Source: Pseudoneurospora amorphoporcata (lineage: Eukaryota > Ascomycota > Sordariomycetes > Sordariales > Sordariaceae). From it: a DNA stretch of 64,000 bases. The DNA is taken from positions 23,501 through 87,500 of the forward strand of contig MU859170.1 in assembly GCA_033297205.1 (NCBI GenBank). The letters are read 5' to 3'. Below, piece by piece: positions 44,700-55,963 of this stretch (positions are counted from its first letter, which is position 1; each line of letters opens with the position of its first letter). The notes under the pieces are model-generated. The model was given only the letters and a program-made list of their open reading frames with translations, was not told the DNA's origin and made no database searches. The translations under genes and the position numbers were made by a program.

Positions 44700-47600
44700 C
44701 TACTCCCTCGCCCTCACTTCTTCCTTCTCCTTCCACTTCCTCCCAAACCCCTCAAAGTCCACATGCACCCTCAACCCCTTCGCCACCATCGTCCCAACCA
44801 CCGCCCTCAACTCCCCACTGCTCAGCTCATTCACTAGTCCAGTAGCAGAAAACGCCTCCATATAAAGCCTCTTACTCCAAGGGCAAGCAGCAATAGCTCT
44901 ATAAAACACATCTTTAAGAGCCTTGAGGGCGCTCGCCGTCTGTGCGTCCGTCTTCTTCTTACCACTCTCACGAGTCCCTGTGTTGGAAGAGGATGATGAT
45001 CCGGGAGAGGATAAGGAAATCGCGTCAAGATAGACTTGCGCGAGAAACCTGATATAACCAATCCATATATCCACATTATATTTACACGCCAAGGGATCGG
45101 AAACGGCAGCTTCAAAGGCGGCCTTGGTGGAGTGGATCGTTGCGGTTCCGGGCTGCCTGAGGCCTGCGCCGGAGAGGAGTTCGTATTCAATTACGAAGCG
45201 GTGGGTGGGGATTGGGATTGGTACTATTACTTCTGCGTGACTATCTTCTGGGCTGCTGTCGGTGGTGTCTTTGATTGTTGAGGATGAGGACAAGCTTAAA
45301 CTTTCGCGCAAGATGGAGCGGACGGGGTCGTTGATCCGGAGAGTGGATTGTTCTGCCCAGGCTAAGAGGGAGAGGAAGAGCGTGTTGTGGGGAAAGAGAC
45401 GGATGAAGTTGTGAAGATGTTGGCGGAGGGTGGATGGCTTATAAGGGCCGTGGGTTACGTGGTGGTAGAGGAGCCGAGCGGCGGTTTGGAGGACCCGTTC
45501 GTGGAGGGTTTTGTGACCCAGGGAGTGAAGCTGGGTGGCGAAGGATTGTATGTTTGCTAGGGCGGAGGTGAAGTTGCCTTGGCTTGGGAATTTAGTGCTC
45601 CTGCTGTTTTCGGTTGAGTTTGGTGAGAGATACTCGAGAAGGGCAAAGCTTTCGGCGTATTGGAGTGCTGGTTCTAGTTGGTGAGAAGAGAGGGAATAGT
45701 CCCGCTTGGTAGAGAAGTGAGCTCTTGCTTTTAGCAGCAAGGCTGGCGACACTGGCGAGCTGCTCTTCACATCTAGAGATATGGTACTGTCCACGGAAGA
45801 CAGCAGCCGAAGCAGAGCGAGCCGATTTTTGCCCGTCTTGAGGTGCATCCATACCCAGGTGTTCCATAATATCTGGCCGTCGGCAGCATTTTGACTCGTT
45901 GCCGAGAGTAGTACCTTTTCGGCCATGCCAACGCTCCCGTTGGCATACTCGATCATGGCATAGGCACTGTATAGTCTCATCTTGGATGAGTATCGTTTCA
46001 AAAGCCCCTTGGCGACTTTCTTAGCTCCAGAAGGCTCCTTGAGCCACGCCAGTGCAAGATAATACTCAGCCAGTTGTTCAATACTACAAGTGAGGACTAG
46101 GTAGCGCAGTGTCTCGAGTACCCATCCAGGATCAACTTCACCATCCGTCTCTTGGCTGAGAGTAGACCATTGACCGAGATACTGAAACCAGTCTTGTCCG
46201 GAAAAGAGAAGCTCTTGTGAGAGAGCCATATTTCCACCTTGTTGTCCAAATAATGGTGGTTTTCTCTCTATCTCCACTGAAGTCGAGGCTTCACGGCGGC
46301 CTAGTTGATTCAGCGCAAATTCAAAGGCTTGACCGCGAGGGGCGATGAATGGATCTCTCAACGCCGAATATGTAGGAAGGCGACAAAACGTCAACAAGGC
46401 CTCAACCAGCTGAGGCTGCGCTTGTGATAGCAACCGGGGTGCGAACCACAACACCAAGTCCTTGATATCCGAAAACATGATGACTCGGAACGGGTCATCA
46501 TCTGTTCCTTCATCCAAGGTACGAGCCGGCATTCTTGCCTCTACCGCCTGTTGTCGCTCCAGCGACGCCCAAGCCTCGAACGGGTCCTTCGTCTCAGGTA
46601 TCCCAGACGGCTTCCTTGTCATCGATTCTGGTGGGTCGGCCATATCGCCCATGTCTTCAACAAAGTGACGCCAGCCTTTGGCATTCTCCTCACCTATCCG
46701 TGGTACTTCGCTCTCCCAGAAGTCTGAGAATTCCTCCATGACTGATTGGAAGCCCGGTGCGTCACTGGGCCGACAAAAGTTCAGTTCCAGAGTAGCTTGC
46801 CATACGGCCACAGCCAGCTCGACGTATCCCGAGTCCCGGAGGTAACACGTTAACCTGACGAAAACGTAAATCAGCTGGGTGCAGAGCGCGGAAGCATTGT
46901 TCTCATCCGAAGAAGACGCGATTGCTAGAGCTTGGCTCAAGGATTGCAACTTGGTCACCATGACACTCTTCAGTTCATCGTTTGTGAAAGTTGCCACCTG
47001 CGAGAGCTCATAATTTAGTCGTGAAACCCATAAAAAGAAGCTGTCGGGGTTGGTTTTGCTGGTTTCTTCCCAGCGCTTCGCAAGCTGCTTGGGATCCCAC
47101 ACCTTTTCGCCCTCGCGCATCATTCCGGTTAACAGAGCCTCTTTGAGAGATGTGTCGGCCGCGTGGGGAAGGGCTTCGTAGTAGAGGGACAGCTTGAGTT
47201 CGGCCAGAGCTTCCACCTGATGCCCAATTACAGACTGGCCCTCAAGTTGATGCTCCCTGAGGAGGGCGTCTTGCAACCCAATTAGCTCCAGCCAGGCTTT
47301 GGTGTCCCCGGGTCTGGCTTTGATTTGGCGATGGAGTTCAAGAGATCTCTTCTTAGCGGCTGACATCTCCGAAAGATGACTGCCCACCTTGCCCTCGCTC
47401 TCCGAATCAGAGGATGTATCGTCGGTATCTGATTCCTCATCGTCTGACTTGGCTTTGCCATAGATCGACCTGTAATCTGGTTTCTTTCTACCATCACCAG
47501 GCCCCGGTGATATATCGGCTCGTTGCCGTTTCCTTGGGGGTTCGAGAGATATGAAGTCGCCATTCACATCCTCTGCCGCTAAGCTTCCATTTTCACCCAC

Positions 47601-48299
47601 GCCAGGCTTGATGTGTTTTGCTTTCGCCCCCTCGGCTCTGGCGCAATTCATCAGAGTCTTATCTCTGAAGACAGAACCATTGCCCCTACCCTCGCCCGGG
47701 CCTCCGATGGCGAAAACTTCCTTTGAACCTTGGAAGTAAACAGACAGATACCCCGGGGACCCAATGATTTTTCCAGCACCATAGCGACGATAAGCTGGTA
47801 TCTTTGAGCGCTCATTGCCGCCATAACGGAAAATCAAGGGGTCCTCCTTATTGTCGAAGTAGAAGACATCGTTACTCTGAGTGGTATGTGATGGTTCATG
47901 ACGTGAAGGGGGTTTTTCTTTCGACTGCGAAGCTGGGCTGGTTGACCGTCTGCGATGATGGCGATCTCGGTCATAATGTCGACTGTGATGGCTATCGTGA
48001 TGCCTGTCTCTGTCCTTCACCCTTTCCCTCTTCCCTTCTCTCTCCCTTTCCTTTTCTCTGTCACTGTCTCTGTGACGGTCCCGATCATGGTCCCTAGGGC
48101 GATGTCGTCTTTCACGGCCCTCCTTCTCACGGCCTCTTGACGAGCCCCGATTCTTTTCACGTTCCTCCTTCTCCAGACCTTTTGATGAACCACGATCTGC
48201 CAAATGTCGTTTCTCAGAGCCCGCCTCCGGGGCCGGTGTGGCTGGTGCGAATGAGGTGAACTTGGGCACCGCGCGGCGTTTCACCTCGTCAGACGACAT
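44700..48299 (-). CDS. NRDE2: NRDE2 homolog (nuclear RNA regulation)
   Basis: NRDE2 proteins act in nuclear RNAi in worms; the fission yeast and human relatives bind the Mtr4 helicase and affect nuclear RNA decay. One exon, 1199 residues from the ATG at 48299. Order: MSSDEVKRRAVPKFTSFAP, a typical start; an Arg/Asp/Glu/His-rich region (about residues 30-130, DRDRHRDSDREKERERE-like); the conserved DVFYFDNKEDPLIFRYGGNERSKIPAYRRYGAG block; an acidic linker; then the NRDE2 domain with HAT-like helical repeats to the C-terminus, opening with KKRSLELHRQIKARPGDTKAWLELI. An in-frame ATG at 48389 would add 30 residues. It is divergent from the CLC gene. Confidence 0.93.
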   Translation of the reverse strand: MSSDEVKRRAVPKFTSFAPATPAPEAGSEKRHLADRGSSKGLEKEEREKNRGSSRGREKEGRERRHRPRDHDRDRHRDSDREKEREREGKRERVKDRDRHHDSHHSRHYDRDRHHRRRSTSPASQSKEKPPSRHEPSHTTQSNDVFYFDNKEDPLIFRYGGNERSKIPAYRRYGAGKIIGSPGYLSVYFQGSKEVFAIGGPGEGRGNGSVFRDKTLMNCARAEGAKAKHIKPGVGENGSLAAEDVNGDFISLEPPRKRQRADISPGPGDGRKKPDYRSIYGKAKSDDEESDTDDTSSDSESEGKVGSHLSEMSAAKKRSLELHRQIKARPGDTKAWLELIGLQDALLREHQLEGQSVIGHQVEALAELKLSLYYEALPHAADTSLKEALLTGMMREGEKVWDPKQLAKRWEETSKTNPDSFFLWVSRLNYELSQVATFTNDELKSVMVTKLQSLSQALAIASSSDENNASALCTQLIYVFVRLTCYLRDSGYVELAVAVWQATLELNFCRPSDAPGFQSVMEEFSDFWESEVPRIGEENAKGWRHFVEDMGDMADPPESMTRKPSGIPETKDPFEAWASLERQQAVEARMPARTLDEGTDDDPFRVIMFSDIKDLVLWFAPRLLSQAQPQLVEALLTFCRLPTYSALRDPFIAPRGQAFEFALNQLGRREASTSVEIERKPPLFGQQGGNMALSQELLFSGQDWFQYLGQWSTLSQETDGEVDPGWVLETLRYLVLTCSIEQLAEYYLALAWLKEPSGAKKVAKGLLKRYSSKMRLYSAYAMIEYANGSVGMAEKVLLSATSQNAADGQILWNTWVWMHLKTGKNRLALLRLLSSVDSTISLDVKSSSPVSPALLLKARAHFSTKRDYSLSSHQLEPALQYAESFALLEYLSPNSTENSRSTKFPSQGNFTSALANIQSFATQLHSLGHKTLHERVLQTAARLLYHHVTHGPYKPSTLRQHLHNFIRLFPHNTLFLSLLAWAEQSTLRINDPVRSILRESLSLSSSSTIKDTTDSSPEDSHAEVIVPIPIPTHRFVIEYELLSGAGLRQPGTATIHSTKAAFEAAVSDPLACKYNVDIWIGYIRFLAQVYLDAISLSSPGSSSSSNTGTRESGKKKTDAQTASALKALKDVFYRAIAACPWSKRLYMEAFSATGLVNELSSGELRAVVGTMVAKGLRVHVDFEGFGRKWKEKEEVRARE

Positions 48300-50616
48300 G
48301 GCGATTTGTTGGTCTCCTGCTTCTCTTCCATAACCTGAAGTTCCCCTCAGCGGGATTCGAATGCTTGTATCCTCAAAGAGTGTCCGCAATGACGAGCTGC
48401 CGTTAAAGGCAAAGGAGGTTAGATGATGTTGAAGACAGGACAGCTGGCAGTGGACGATTTGCAGTTGTCAGCGGTAACAGCGTCTTGGGTCCGAGGTCTG
48501 ACACGTGGACGGGCAGTGGAAGGTGACAGTGAGCGCTTGGACCTCTGTATGTACATACTACTATACTTGTAACAGTGGACCCCGAGCGGCCCACTTTCGC
48601 CCGTTGGGCACGGATTACAGCGACTCCGAGTGTGTGAAACCGCTAGAGAGTTCCACGGCCATGATGCACCATGGATGAAGACCACGGCAATCTCCAAAAA
48701 GCCAATTTGAGATGGAGGACTGGAAGACAGCTCCACTGATCCCCAACCCTCAGTTTCCTACCTTATTCTCTCAAACCCCCTGCCGGGTGTGTCTGATCTT
48801 TTTACATGCCGACACGGGCAGTCCTGATAACCGACCTGAGCGTTCATCCAGAGATTCCAGGTGAACATCAGATCGAGATCAAAGCAAGATTTTGTGAGAC
48901 ATAACTCGGCACCAAGTCAGCCGGACATCAGTCTCTTTCCACTTCTTCAACATGGATGGCAACTTGAATCTGAGGTGCCACTAGAGCTTTAAGTGCTCAC
49001 AGGGATTCAATGTCACCTCATGTGCTGGTGTGACCAGTGGAGCATGCAACTTTGGGGCACCTCTTGCTGTCTTGGCCGCTGCGAAACAGCCGATCCTTGG
49101 GCCCGTTGTGGCCGACGCAGTCAAAAGACTCAAAATGGCGCCTTATCGTACGACGACACCACCCCCAACCCTAACCCTACCAAGATATTATCCCCTGACC
49201 CCTCCGTCTCCTCCAATGATAAAGCCCACGACGGGGCTGATTCGGGGTCGCTCTGGGGACATGGGGCGGCTTGCCTGACCATGACATATGTAACCAAGCC
49301 AAGCAGCTCGACGCCGGCCTGGACGGCTGCGTGGATTGGCACAAGGGAAGGCCTGGAAGACTTCATTGGGAATTGTACCATTCACGCGAGGATCTCCCAT
49401 TGAGCCATTACGGTCTTGACCAGTAGATTTGGCATGTCGGTGCTGGCGTTGCATGACAACCACCTCAATGGAGGAAGCCATTCGACCCCCCGAAATCACC
49501 ACCGCAACGCGAAGCAAGTAATAATCCACCCTGCAGGCCAGAAAGGTTCTCTTGTCCTGTAGTTCCTTCTCGAGATACGCGACAAGCAAGGACGGCACTC
49601 ATGCACACATGCTGAAGCGGGTTGGCGGGATGAATGATGTGCAAAGGGAGGGGAGTTACCAATGCCCCAGTCACACCCTTCCCACCTTCCCGCCTTTGCT
49701 TTTACGTACTTGGGTAGGTATATGTACCGCGGCATGGCTTGCTGCGGCCTGCATGCTTGACGTCCTTCTTCTTCTCATTCTTTTTTTTTCTTTTTCTCTC
49801 GATGCTCGGTGTCTTGCCACTTAGTGCTGCTGTCGCATTCTCAAACGCCCTCGACAGCCTCTCGTGATACCTTCGGAAAGCCCTTTTTGGCACAGTACCG
49901 ACAACCCAGTTACACTCACACGGGCACCCATCACACCGGCACACACAAAGCAGCCATCTGACAATCGTTATTCGTTTTTTCTGACATCTGCGCCTCGTGC
50001 CAATTCCCGACTTCTCTTCGGCGGTTATCGGCATCAAGCTACGCCAACAAACAACCTTGGAAATCTTATATCGGCGTGCTCACGTGGGACTAGACACAGC
50101 CGCCATACCGGTCAGCCCTTCCCATTCTTTGCGCTCCTTTGCGACCTGTCGTCTGAAGGTTGCCTCTTGCCCAACACCACCTCGACGGCCAAGACAACCG
50201 TTTTGACGGTGACCTAAAGGCTTCGAGGCCGAGGGCGCATCGTTACGACCTACGGAGACCGCGGCGGTGATCAAGGTCTGTCTTGTTCAGGCTTTGTAAC
50301 CATATTCGACGTGTCACCTTTTCAAGATTTGTCTTGGAGTCTGACATTGTTGCTTTCTGGTCTACAATTTCTCGGTGGCCGGCGCTGTTTCTTGGTTCAA
50401 ACTAAGACTGCGACATTACCCGTACCACCGACCACCGATCACTTCTCGACAACCCATACCCAGCTTATATCCGATCCGTTTCTTATCTGACACTGGGTTC
50501 AAGGAGGATTTCACGATCCCCCGCGCGACGTCACCACATTCCGGACTAGAGTTCTCACTCAAACAGCCCTGTACTCGTCTCATTGTTTCTCGTTATTTAA
50601 GAAGGACGAGTCTCGG
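48300..50616. other. divergent promoter region, NRDE2 / CLC
   Basis: About 2.3 kb, long for this window. It contains a telomere-like AACCCTAACCCTA at 49167-49179 and a T-run near 49781. Several unrecognised short frames on both strands lack family resemblance. Part of it (from about 49800) reads like a long 5' leader of the CLC gene. Confidence 0.5.
49167..49179. promoter_or_regulatory. telomere-like AACCCTAACCCTA motif
   Basis: Lies in the divergent region between NRDE2 (start 48299) and the CLC gene (start 50617). Confidence 0.35.
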
Positions 50617-53597
50617 ATGGCGGGGAGGAGACATGCGCCTCGGATGCGCGAGCTTCGCGATGGCCAAAACGACAGCAACCAGAACAGCCAGAACGACTCG
50701 GATGGTCTACTCTCGGTAGAGCCTTCACAGCAGTCGTACCGCTCGGTTCCAAGCTCACCCTCGAGCTATCGCCGCACACGACCCAACATGACGAGCCAAG
50801 CTGGCGGGGCCCCTGACGAGCGCACTGCTTTACTGGGAACTACGCGTTCTTCACGCATCCGCATAGCTAGTGCCCATGGTACTCCCAGGGCTCCCACCCT
50901 TTCCAGGAATCAGAGTTATGGCAGTGCGTAGTTCCTGTATCCTCTGATCATGATAAACGTTTTCTAACAGTTGGGTTTAGCGGGTGAAGGAACAGACACC
51001 GTGCGAGGCAATCCACCGACCCGACACCATAGCCGCGCAAACTCCTGGGGCCAGCGCCTGGTACGCGCCCTTGCTGACCGTCAAGAGGAATCCGTTTCCG
51101 AATCCAAAGGGTCCCACTTCCCTGAAGACCGCGTCTGGTATGACCAATTTACCTCGACCGACTGGGTTCACGATAGCATCGCCGACGCCCATCGTGTCAA
51201 GGCCCTCCGCAGCCGAAAGGACTTCTGGGGCCGTGTCTACATTCTGTTTGACGGTGCTCAGGGGTGGATACTCAGCGCCCTGGTCGGCTTTGTTATTGCC
51301 GTCTTGGCCTACATCGTCGACGTCACCGAGTCGACATTCTTCGACTTCAAGGACGGTTATTGTGCAAGGGGCTGGCTGATTAGTGAAAAGAGGTGCTGTC
51401 CACACGGTCCTTGTACCGACTGGCGGGATTGGGGTGAGGTCATGCATGGATGGCCGTTCGGGGAGCGCTGGACCGAGTTCGTCATCTACCTCGGCTTGGT
51501 CATTACTCTGGCCAGCGTCTCTTGCTTGCTCACCCTGACCACCAAGACCGTCGTGCCCTCGGCTTATCGCCTGTCGACACTAGATGAGAACCTGGCTGCC
51601 GCTCCGGTGTCACCTGGAGGTGATGGGGATGAAGGGGTTGACAGTCCCAATGGAAACGGTACTCCCAGCCGACGGACATCCGTTGCTCCGCCTGCCTCTG
51701 CTCCTCCAATGATTTACTACTCGGCTGCTGGAAGCGGTGTCGCCGAGGTTCGTGTCATTCTCAGTGGCTTCGTCCTCCACGGCTTCCTGGGTCTTAAGAC
51801 TCTTATCATAAAGACAGTCGGCCTCGTTCTGAGCGTTGCGTCTGGTCTGAGTTTGGGCAAGGAAGGCCCATATGTACACATTGCGACCTGCGTCGGCAAT
51901 ATCGCCTGCCGTCTCTTCAGCAAGTACGATCGCAACGATGCCAAGCGTCGTGAGGTGCTCTCCGCCGCCGCCGCCGCCGGTGTGGCTGTTGCCTTTGGTG
52001 CTCCCCTGGGAGGTGTGCTCTTTGGACTGGAAGAAGTGGCCTATTTCTTCCCTGCCAAGACCCTCTTCAGGACCTTCTTCTGCTGCATCACGGCGGCGTT
52101 GACGCTCAAGTTTCTCAACCCCTATGGAACCCAAAAGATCGTCATGTTCCAGGTGCGCTATCTGATTGACTGGGAGTACTTTGAGCTGGTGAGCTTCATC
52201 CTTGTCGGCGTCCTCGGTGGCGCGGCCGGTGCCCTCTTCATCAAGGCATCTCGTAAGTGGGCGGTGACCTTCCGCAGGATTCCCGTCATCAAGAAGCATC
52301 CTCTTCTGGAAGTCGTCCTGGTGGCGCTCGTCACCGGCCTGATCGGCTACTGGAACGGCCTGACCAAGATGCCTGTTGCCAAGCTACTGTATAACCTAGC
52401 GGCGCCATGCGATGACAGAGACAACAACCTGGAAGATCTCGGCCTCTGTCCCGATTCCAAGGCCGACATCCCGCCCATTCTATGGCATCTACTCTGGGCC
52501 TTCCTCATCAAAGGTTTCCTAACCATCATCACCTTCGGCATCAAAGTTCCCGCGGGCATCTACGTGCCCTCCATGGTAGTCGGCGGTCTCATGGGCCGTC
52601 TCATCGGGCACATGGTGCAATGGCTCGTTCTGGCCTTCCCCGATTCAGCCATGTTCAGCAGCTGCAACAAGGTCTCTTCCGTCTCGTGCATCCAACCGGG
52701 TGTGTACGGCCTGATCGCCGCCGGCTCCACCATGTGCGGCGTCACCCGCCTGTCCGTCACGCTGGCCGTCATCCTGTTCGAGCTGACCGGCAGTCTCGAT
52801 TACGTCCTGCCCTTCAGTTTGGCCATCTTGGTAGCCAAGTGGACAGCCGACGCAATCGAGCCACTTTCCATCTACGACCTGTTAACAGAGATGAACTCCT
52901 ACCCGTTCCTCAACAACAAGCATAAACCCGTGTTTACCTCTGAATTAATCGACATCGTCCCCCGCGCGCGGCGCGAGCGCATCATCGATATCTCCAACTC
53001 ACCGCTGGTTCCCGCCACTTCGCTGCGCTCCAAGCTTGAATCACTGCACAGGGCCGGCGAGCTGGACGGTGGTTTGCCAATTATCAGGAACGACATCCTG
53101 GTGGGATTGATCCCGGCCCCGGACCTGGAGTATGCGTTGGACAACTTGCCGGATGAGAGCACGGCGCTGTGTTTGATGGCGAATGTGCCGAGTATTGATG
53201 ATAGTGATGATGAGGACGGTGGAGGCAGGAGGGATCCGACGGACTTTTCGCCTTATATTGATCCGGTAAGTCTGGCCTCATCCGAATACCAAAGGAGAGA
53301 TGACGTGGAAGACGGACTAACGAAAAACCGTAAAAACAGGCACCAATGGCTTTGGATATCCGATCCCCCATGGACTTGGTCTATGAGCTTTTTGTCAAGT
53401 TGGGGTTGAGGTACATTTGCATTTTGAGAGATGGGAAATATGCTGGCATGGTGAGTAACTTTCCCCCAAATCCTCACCCTTGATACCCCCATCACTTGCT
53501 GCCCGGATCGCTTCTAACGAATTTCCGCGAACAGACACATAAGAAGACCTTCGTCAAGTATATGCGCGAGTTGGAGGAGAAGGAAGGCAAGGAATGA
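50617..53597 (+). CDS. CLC-family chloride channel or Cl-/H+ antiporter
   Basis: Membrane anion transporter, probably of endosomes/vacuole like yeast Gef1 and animal ClC-3/4/5. Four exons: 50617-50923, 50981-53265, 53340-53450, 53535-53597; 921 residues. A cytosolic Ser/Arg-rich N-terminus (about 1-180) leads into the membrane domain. Anion-site motifs: GSGVAEVRVILSGF (353-; Ala where many relatives have Pro), GKEGPYVH with gating Glu397, and GIKVPAGIYVPSM. GVLFGLEEVAYFF carries an acidic pair (453-454) at the place of the proton glutamate, favouring an antiporter. Two CBS domains follow; the second is finished by exons 3-4 (LVYELFVKLGLRYICILRDGKYAGM...THKKTFVKYMRELEE). Junction phases match; intron 1 has donor GTGCGT and acceptor TAG. 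Confidence 0.94.
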
Positions 53598-54376
53598 TTC
53601 CTTTTTGGACAACTTTCCTGCCGAAATCGTGGAGACTATGCATATTTGTCATTTTGGAAGCGAGAGAACATATGGAAGAGTGTAGACGCACGAATAGACG
53701 AGGTTGGCATTTTTCATTATCTTTTTGTACATTGTTTTCCTGGTCTATAAGCACATTTGGCATGGCGTCCATGTAGGCGCCTCACGGCGTTATTAGGACG
53801 GCAAGGAATCTCGAACGCATGACCTTTGCATATTGTCTTGGTCTAGAGATGATACAGGTCCGTTGTTGCATCCATAGAAGCGTTTACGTAGCGTAGAAAC
53901 ATTACCTTTCTTGGTCGCTTAGAGCGCGTCTTCACAAGAACATGAGAGCTTGATCGAACATCCCAGATTTTAACCAGGAACAGACGCTCATGCTCTATCT
54001 TCCTGAGTGTTAGCTGGTTACATACGCTCACCCCCTTTTCCGCTATGCAAATAATCCAACAGTCCGTGACTGTAGTAACACTTGATACAATGACCAAGAT
54101 CCTGTTTCTTTCCTGACGTCCATTTTCACGTTATCTCAACCCTCATTCCCTTTCTCCAAGTGGCTTCACTGCCACATCGTCAGCGACGTCTTCCCTTTTA
54201 TCATCCCAACCCGAACACCTCGCCACATCCAAACGCCCATCCAAACATGAGATCGAAAACAGCTTACCCACCTCCAGGGCTAGCAGCTATGTAGTAGCCA
54301 AGTCCCACAACCAATTTCTTACACAGTATCTCCAAAACCGACCGACCCATCATTCAGCCAACCTCAACTCATGAAC
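53598..54376. other. convergent 3' intergenic region
   Basis: About 780 bp between the CLC and aspartyl aminopeptidase stop codons. Presumed 3' untranslated sequence; nothing else recognised. Confidence 0.5.
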
Positions 54377-55963
54377 TTAATCAACAAAGATCTTGCCCTC
54401 CAACTCACCATACATCTCCAAAAACCCCCTAAACAGCCCAATAGCATGCTCCACATCCCAACTGCCGCCCGTCTCGCGAATCGAATGCATCGACAGTTGG
54501 GGGTTTCCCAAATCCAGCGTCCGGACGCCCAACTTGGCACTAAGCATGGGCCCAATCGTGCTTCCGCAGGGGCTATCGTTGCGCACCACAAACACCTGCA
54601 ACGGCACTTTGTTTCGCCTGGCCACCTCCTGCAGCAGAACGATGCCGGGGGAGTTGGTCGCGTACCGCTGGTTGGCGTTGACCTTGATCACGGTGCCCTT
54701 GTTCATCTCGGGCCGGTGGTTGGTCTCGTACTTGCCTGCGTAGTTGGGGTGCACGGAGTGGGCCATGTCGGCTGACACCAAAAAGGAGGTGGCGAGAGTC
54801 TGCTCGAAGGCTGTTTCGGAGATTGGGCCGGCGGAGGTGGAGTCCACGTTGAGGGAGGGGATCACCGACAGGCGGCGCAGGATGGCGGGGAGGAGGTTGG
54901 AGTCGGCGCCGTGGGCGGAGAGAGAACCGATTTCTTCATGGTCGAAGCATGAGATTAGGCGGATGGAGGTGTCGTTGTCTAGGACCGTCTCGGAGGACGA
55001 GACGGAAGAGATGAGGCCCATGACGGAGCAGTACGTCATGTTGAGGTTATCGAGGCGGGCCGAGAAGATGAACTCGTCGTTGAGACCGCCCAGGCACGAG
55101 GGCTGCGTGTCGTACAGGATCAGCTCGAAGTCGACGATGTCTGAGGGAGAGGAGATGCCCGCGGCGGAGGCGACGACCGAGAGGAACTGCGAGTGGTGGC
55201 GGTCCGTCATGGCCTTGAGAGGCTGGAAGTCGGCCGCGGCCTCGGCATTCTCCTCGGTCGCGGCGCTCTCGGGAGCAGCCTCGGCGGGCTTGTTGAGCTC
55301 CTTCTCCACCAGACCGAGGATGGGCAGCAGCTCATCCTCCTTGTTGGGGTCAAAGTTTGACTGGCGATGCAGGTGGATGGCCAGAGTGGGAACGCGCAAG
55401 ATGGGCTTATCGACCTTGACCAACTTCTGGATAAAGTTGCCGTCGGCGTCCTTGACGAGCACGCGGCCGGCGACGCTGAGGTCGCGGTCGAACCACGTGT
55501 GCCAGAGACCGCCGCCGTAGAGCTCGACGCCGACCTGCTGGAACCCGTGGGCGCTCTTCTTGCTGGCGGGCTTGACGCGCAGGCAGGGGGAGTCGGTATG
55601 GGCGCCGATCATACCGATGGGGTTGCCCGGCTTCCACTTGCCGCCGACGGCGAAGGCGACAATGGAGGACCCGTTGCGCGTCAGGTAGTACTTGCCACCG
55701 GGCTGGACGACCGAGGCCCAGTTGTCACGCTCGCGAATGAGCTTGAATCCAGCCTCCTCAAAGAGGGCCGCCGAGGTGGCTACGGCATGGTAGGCTACAG
55801 AGAGGAGAAGGGAGGGTTCACGCTGGTCAGCTCATGAGCTCTGACGATCTCAAGCCTTTCAATCACGACACAACTGGTAAATAAACAAACTGAACTGAAA
55901 CATACGAGTGGGAGAGGCGTTGACGAAGTCAAGAAAGCCGTAGGCGGACTTGGGAGGGGCCAT
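54377..55963 (-). CDS. APE4: aspartyl aminopeptidase (M18), with possible mitochondrial long form
   Basis: Zinc aminopeptidase removing N-terminal Asp/Glu; yeast Ape4 is cytosolic and delivered to the vacuole. Two exons, 55906-55963 and 54377-55794; 491 residues from the ATG at 55963, the family's usual size. Start MAPPKSAYGFLDFVNASPTPYHAV is conserved. Metal-binding and catalytic blocks: IGAHTDSPCLRVKP, GLWHTWFDRDLSVAGRV, LNDEFIFSARLDNL, CFDHEEIGS, VSADMAHSVHPNY and RNDSPCGSTIGP. A short Ala/Glu insert (KPAEAAPESAATEENAEAAA) interrupts the usual sequence. The same frame is open upstream to an ATG at 56119, adding 52 residues that have no acidic residue, seven Arg, and an RFFSS-type cleavage motif, so a mitochondrial isoform is likely. 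Confidence 0.94.

Noticed and set aside
54744..55520. 258-codon plus-strand frame opposite the aspartyl aminopeptidase
   Set aside because: Antisense shadow in GC-rich coding DNA; composition is Arg/Ser-rich with no domain.
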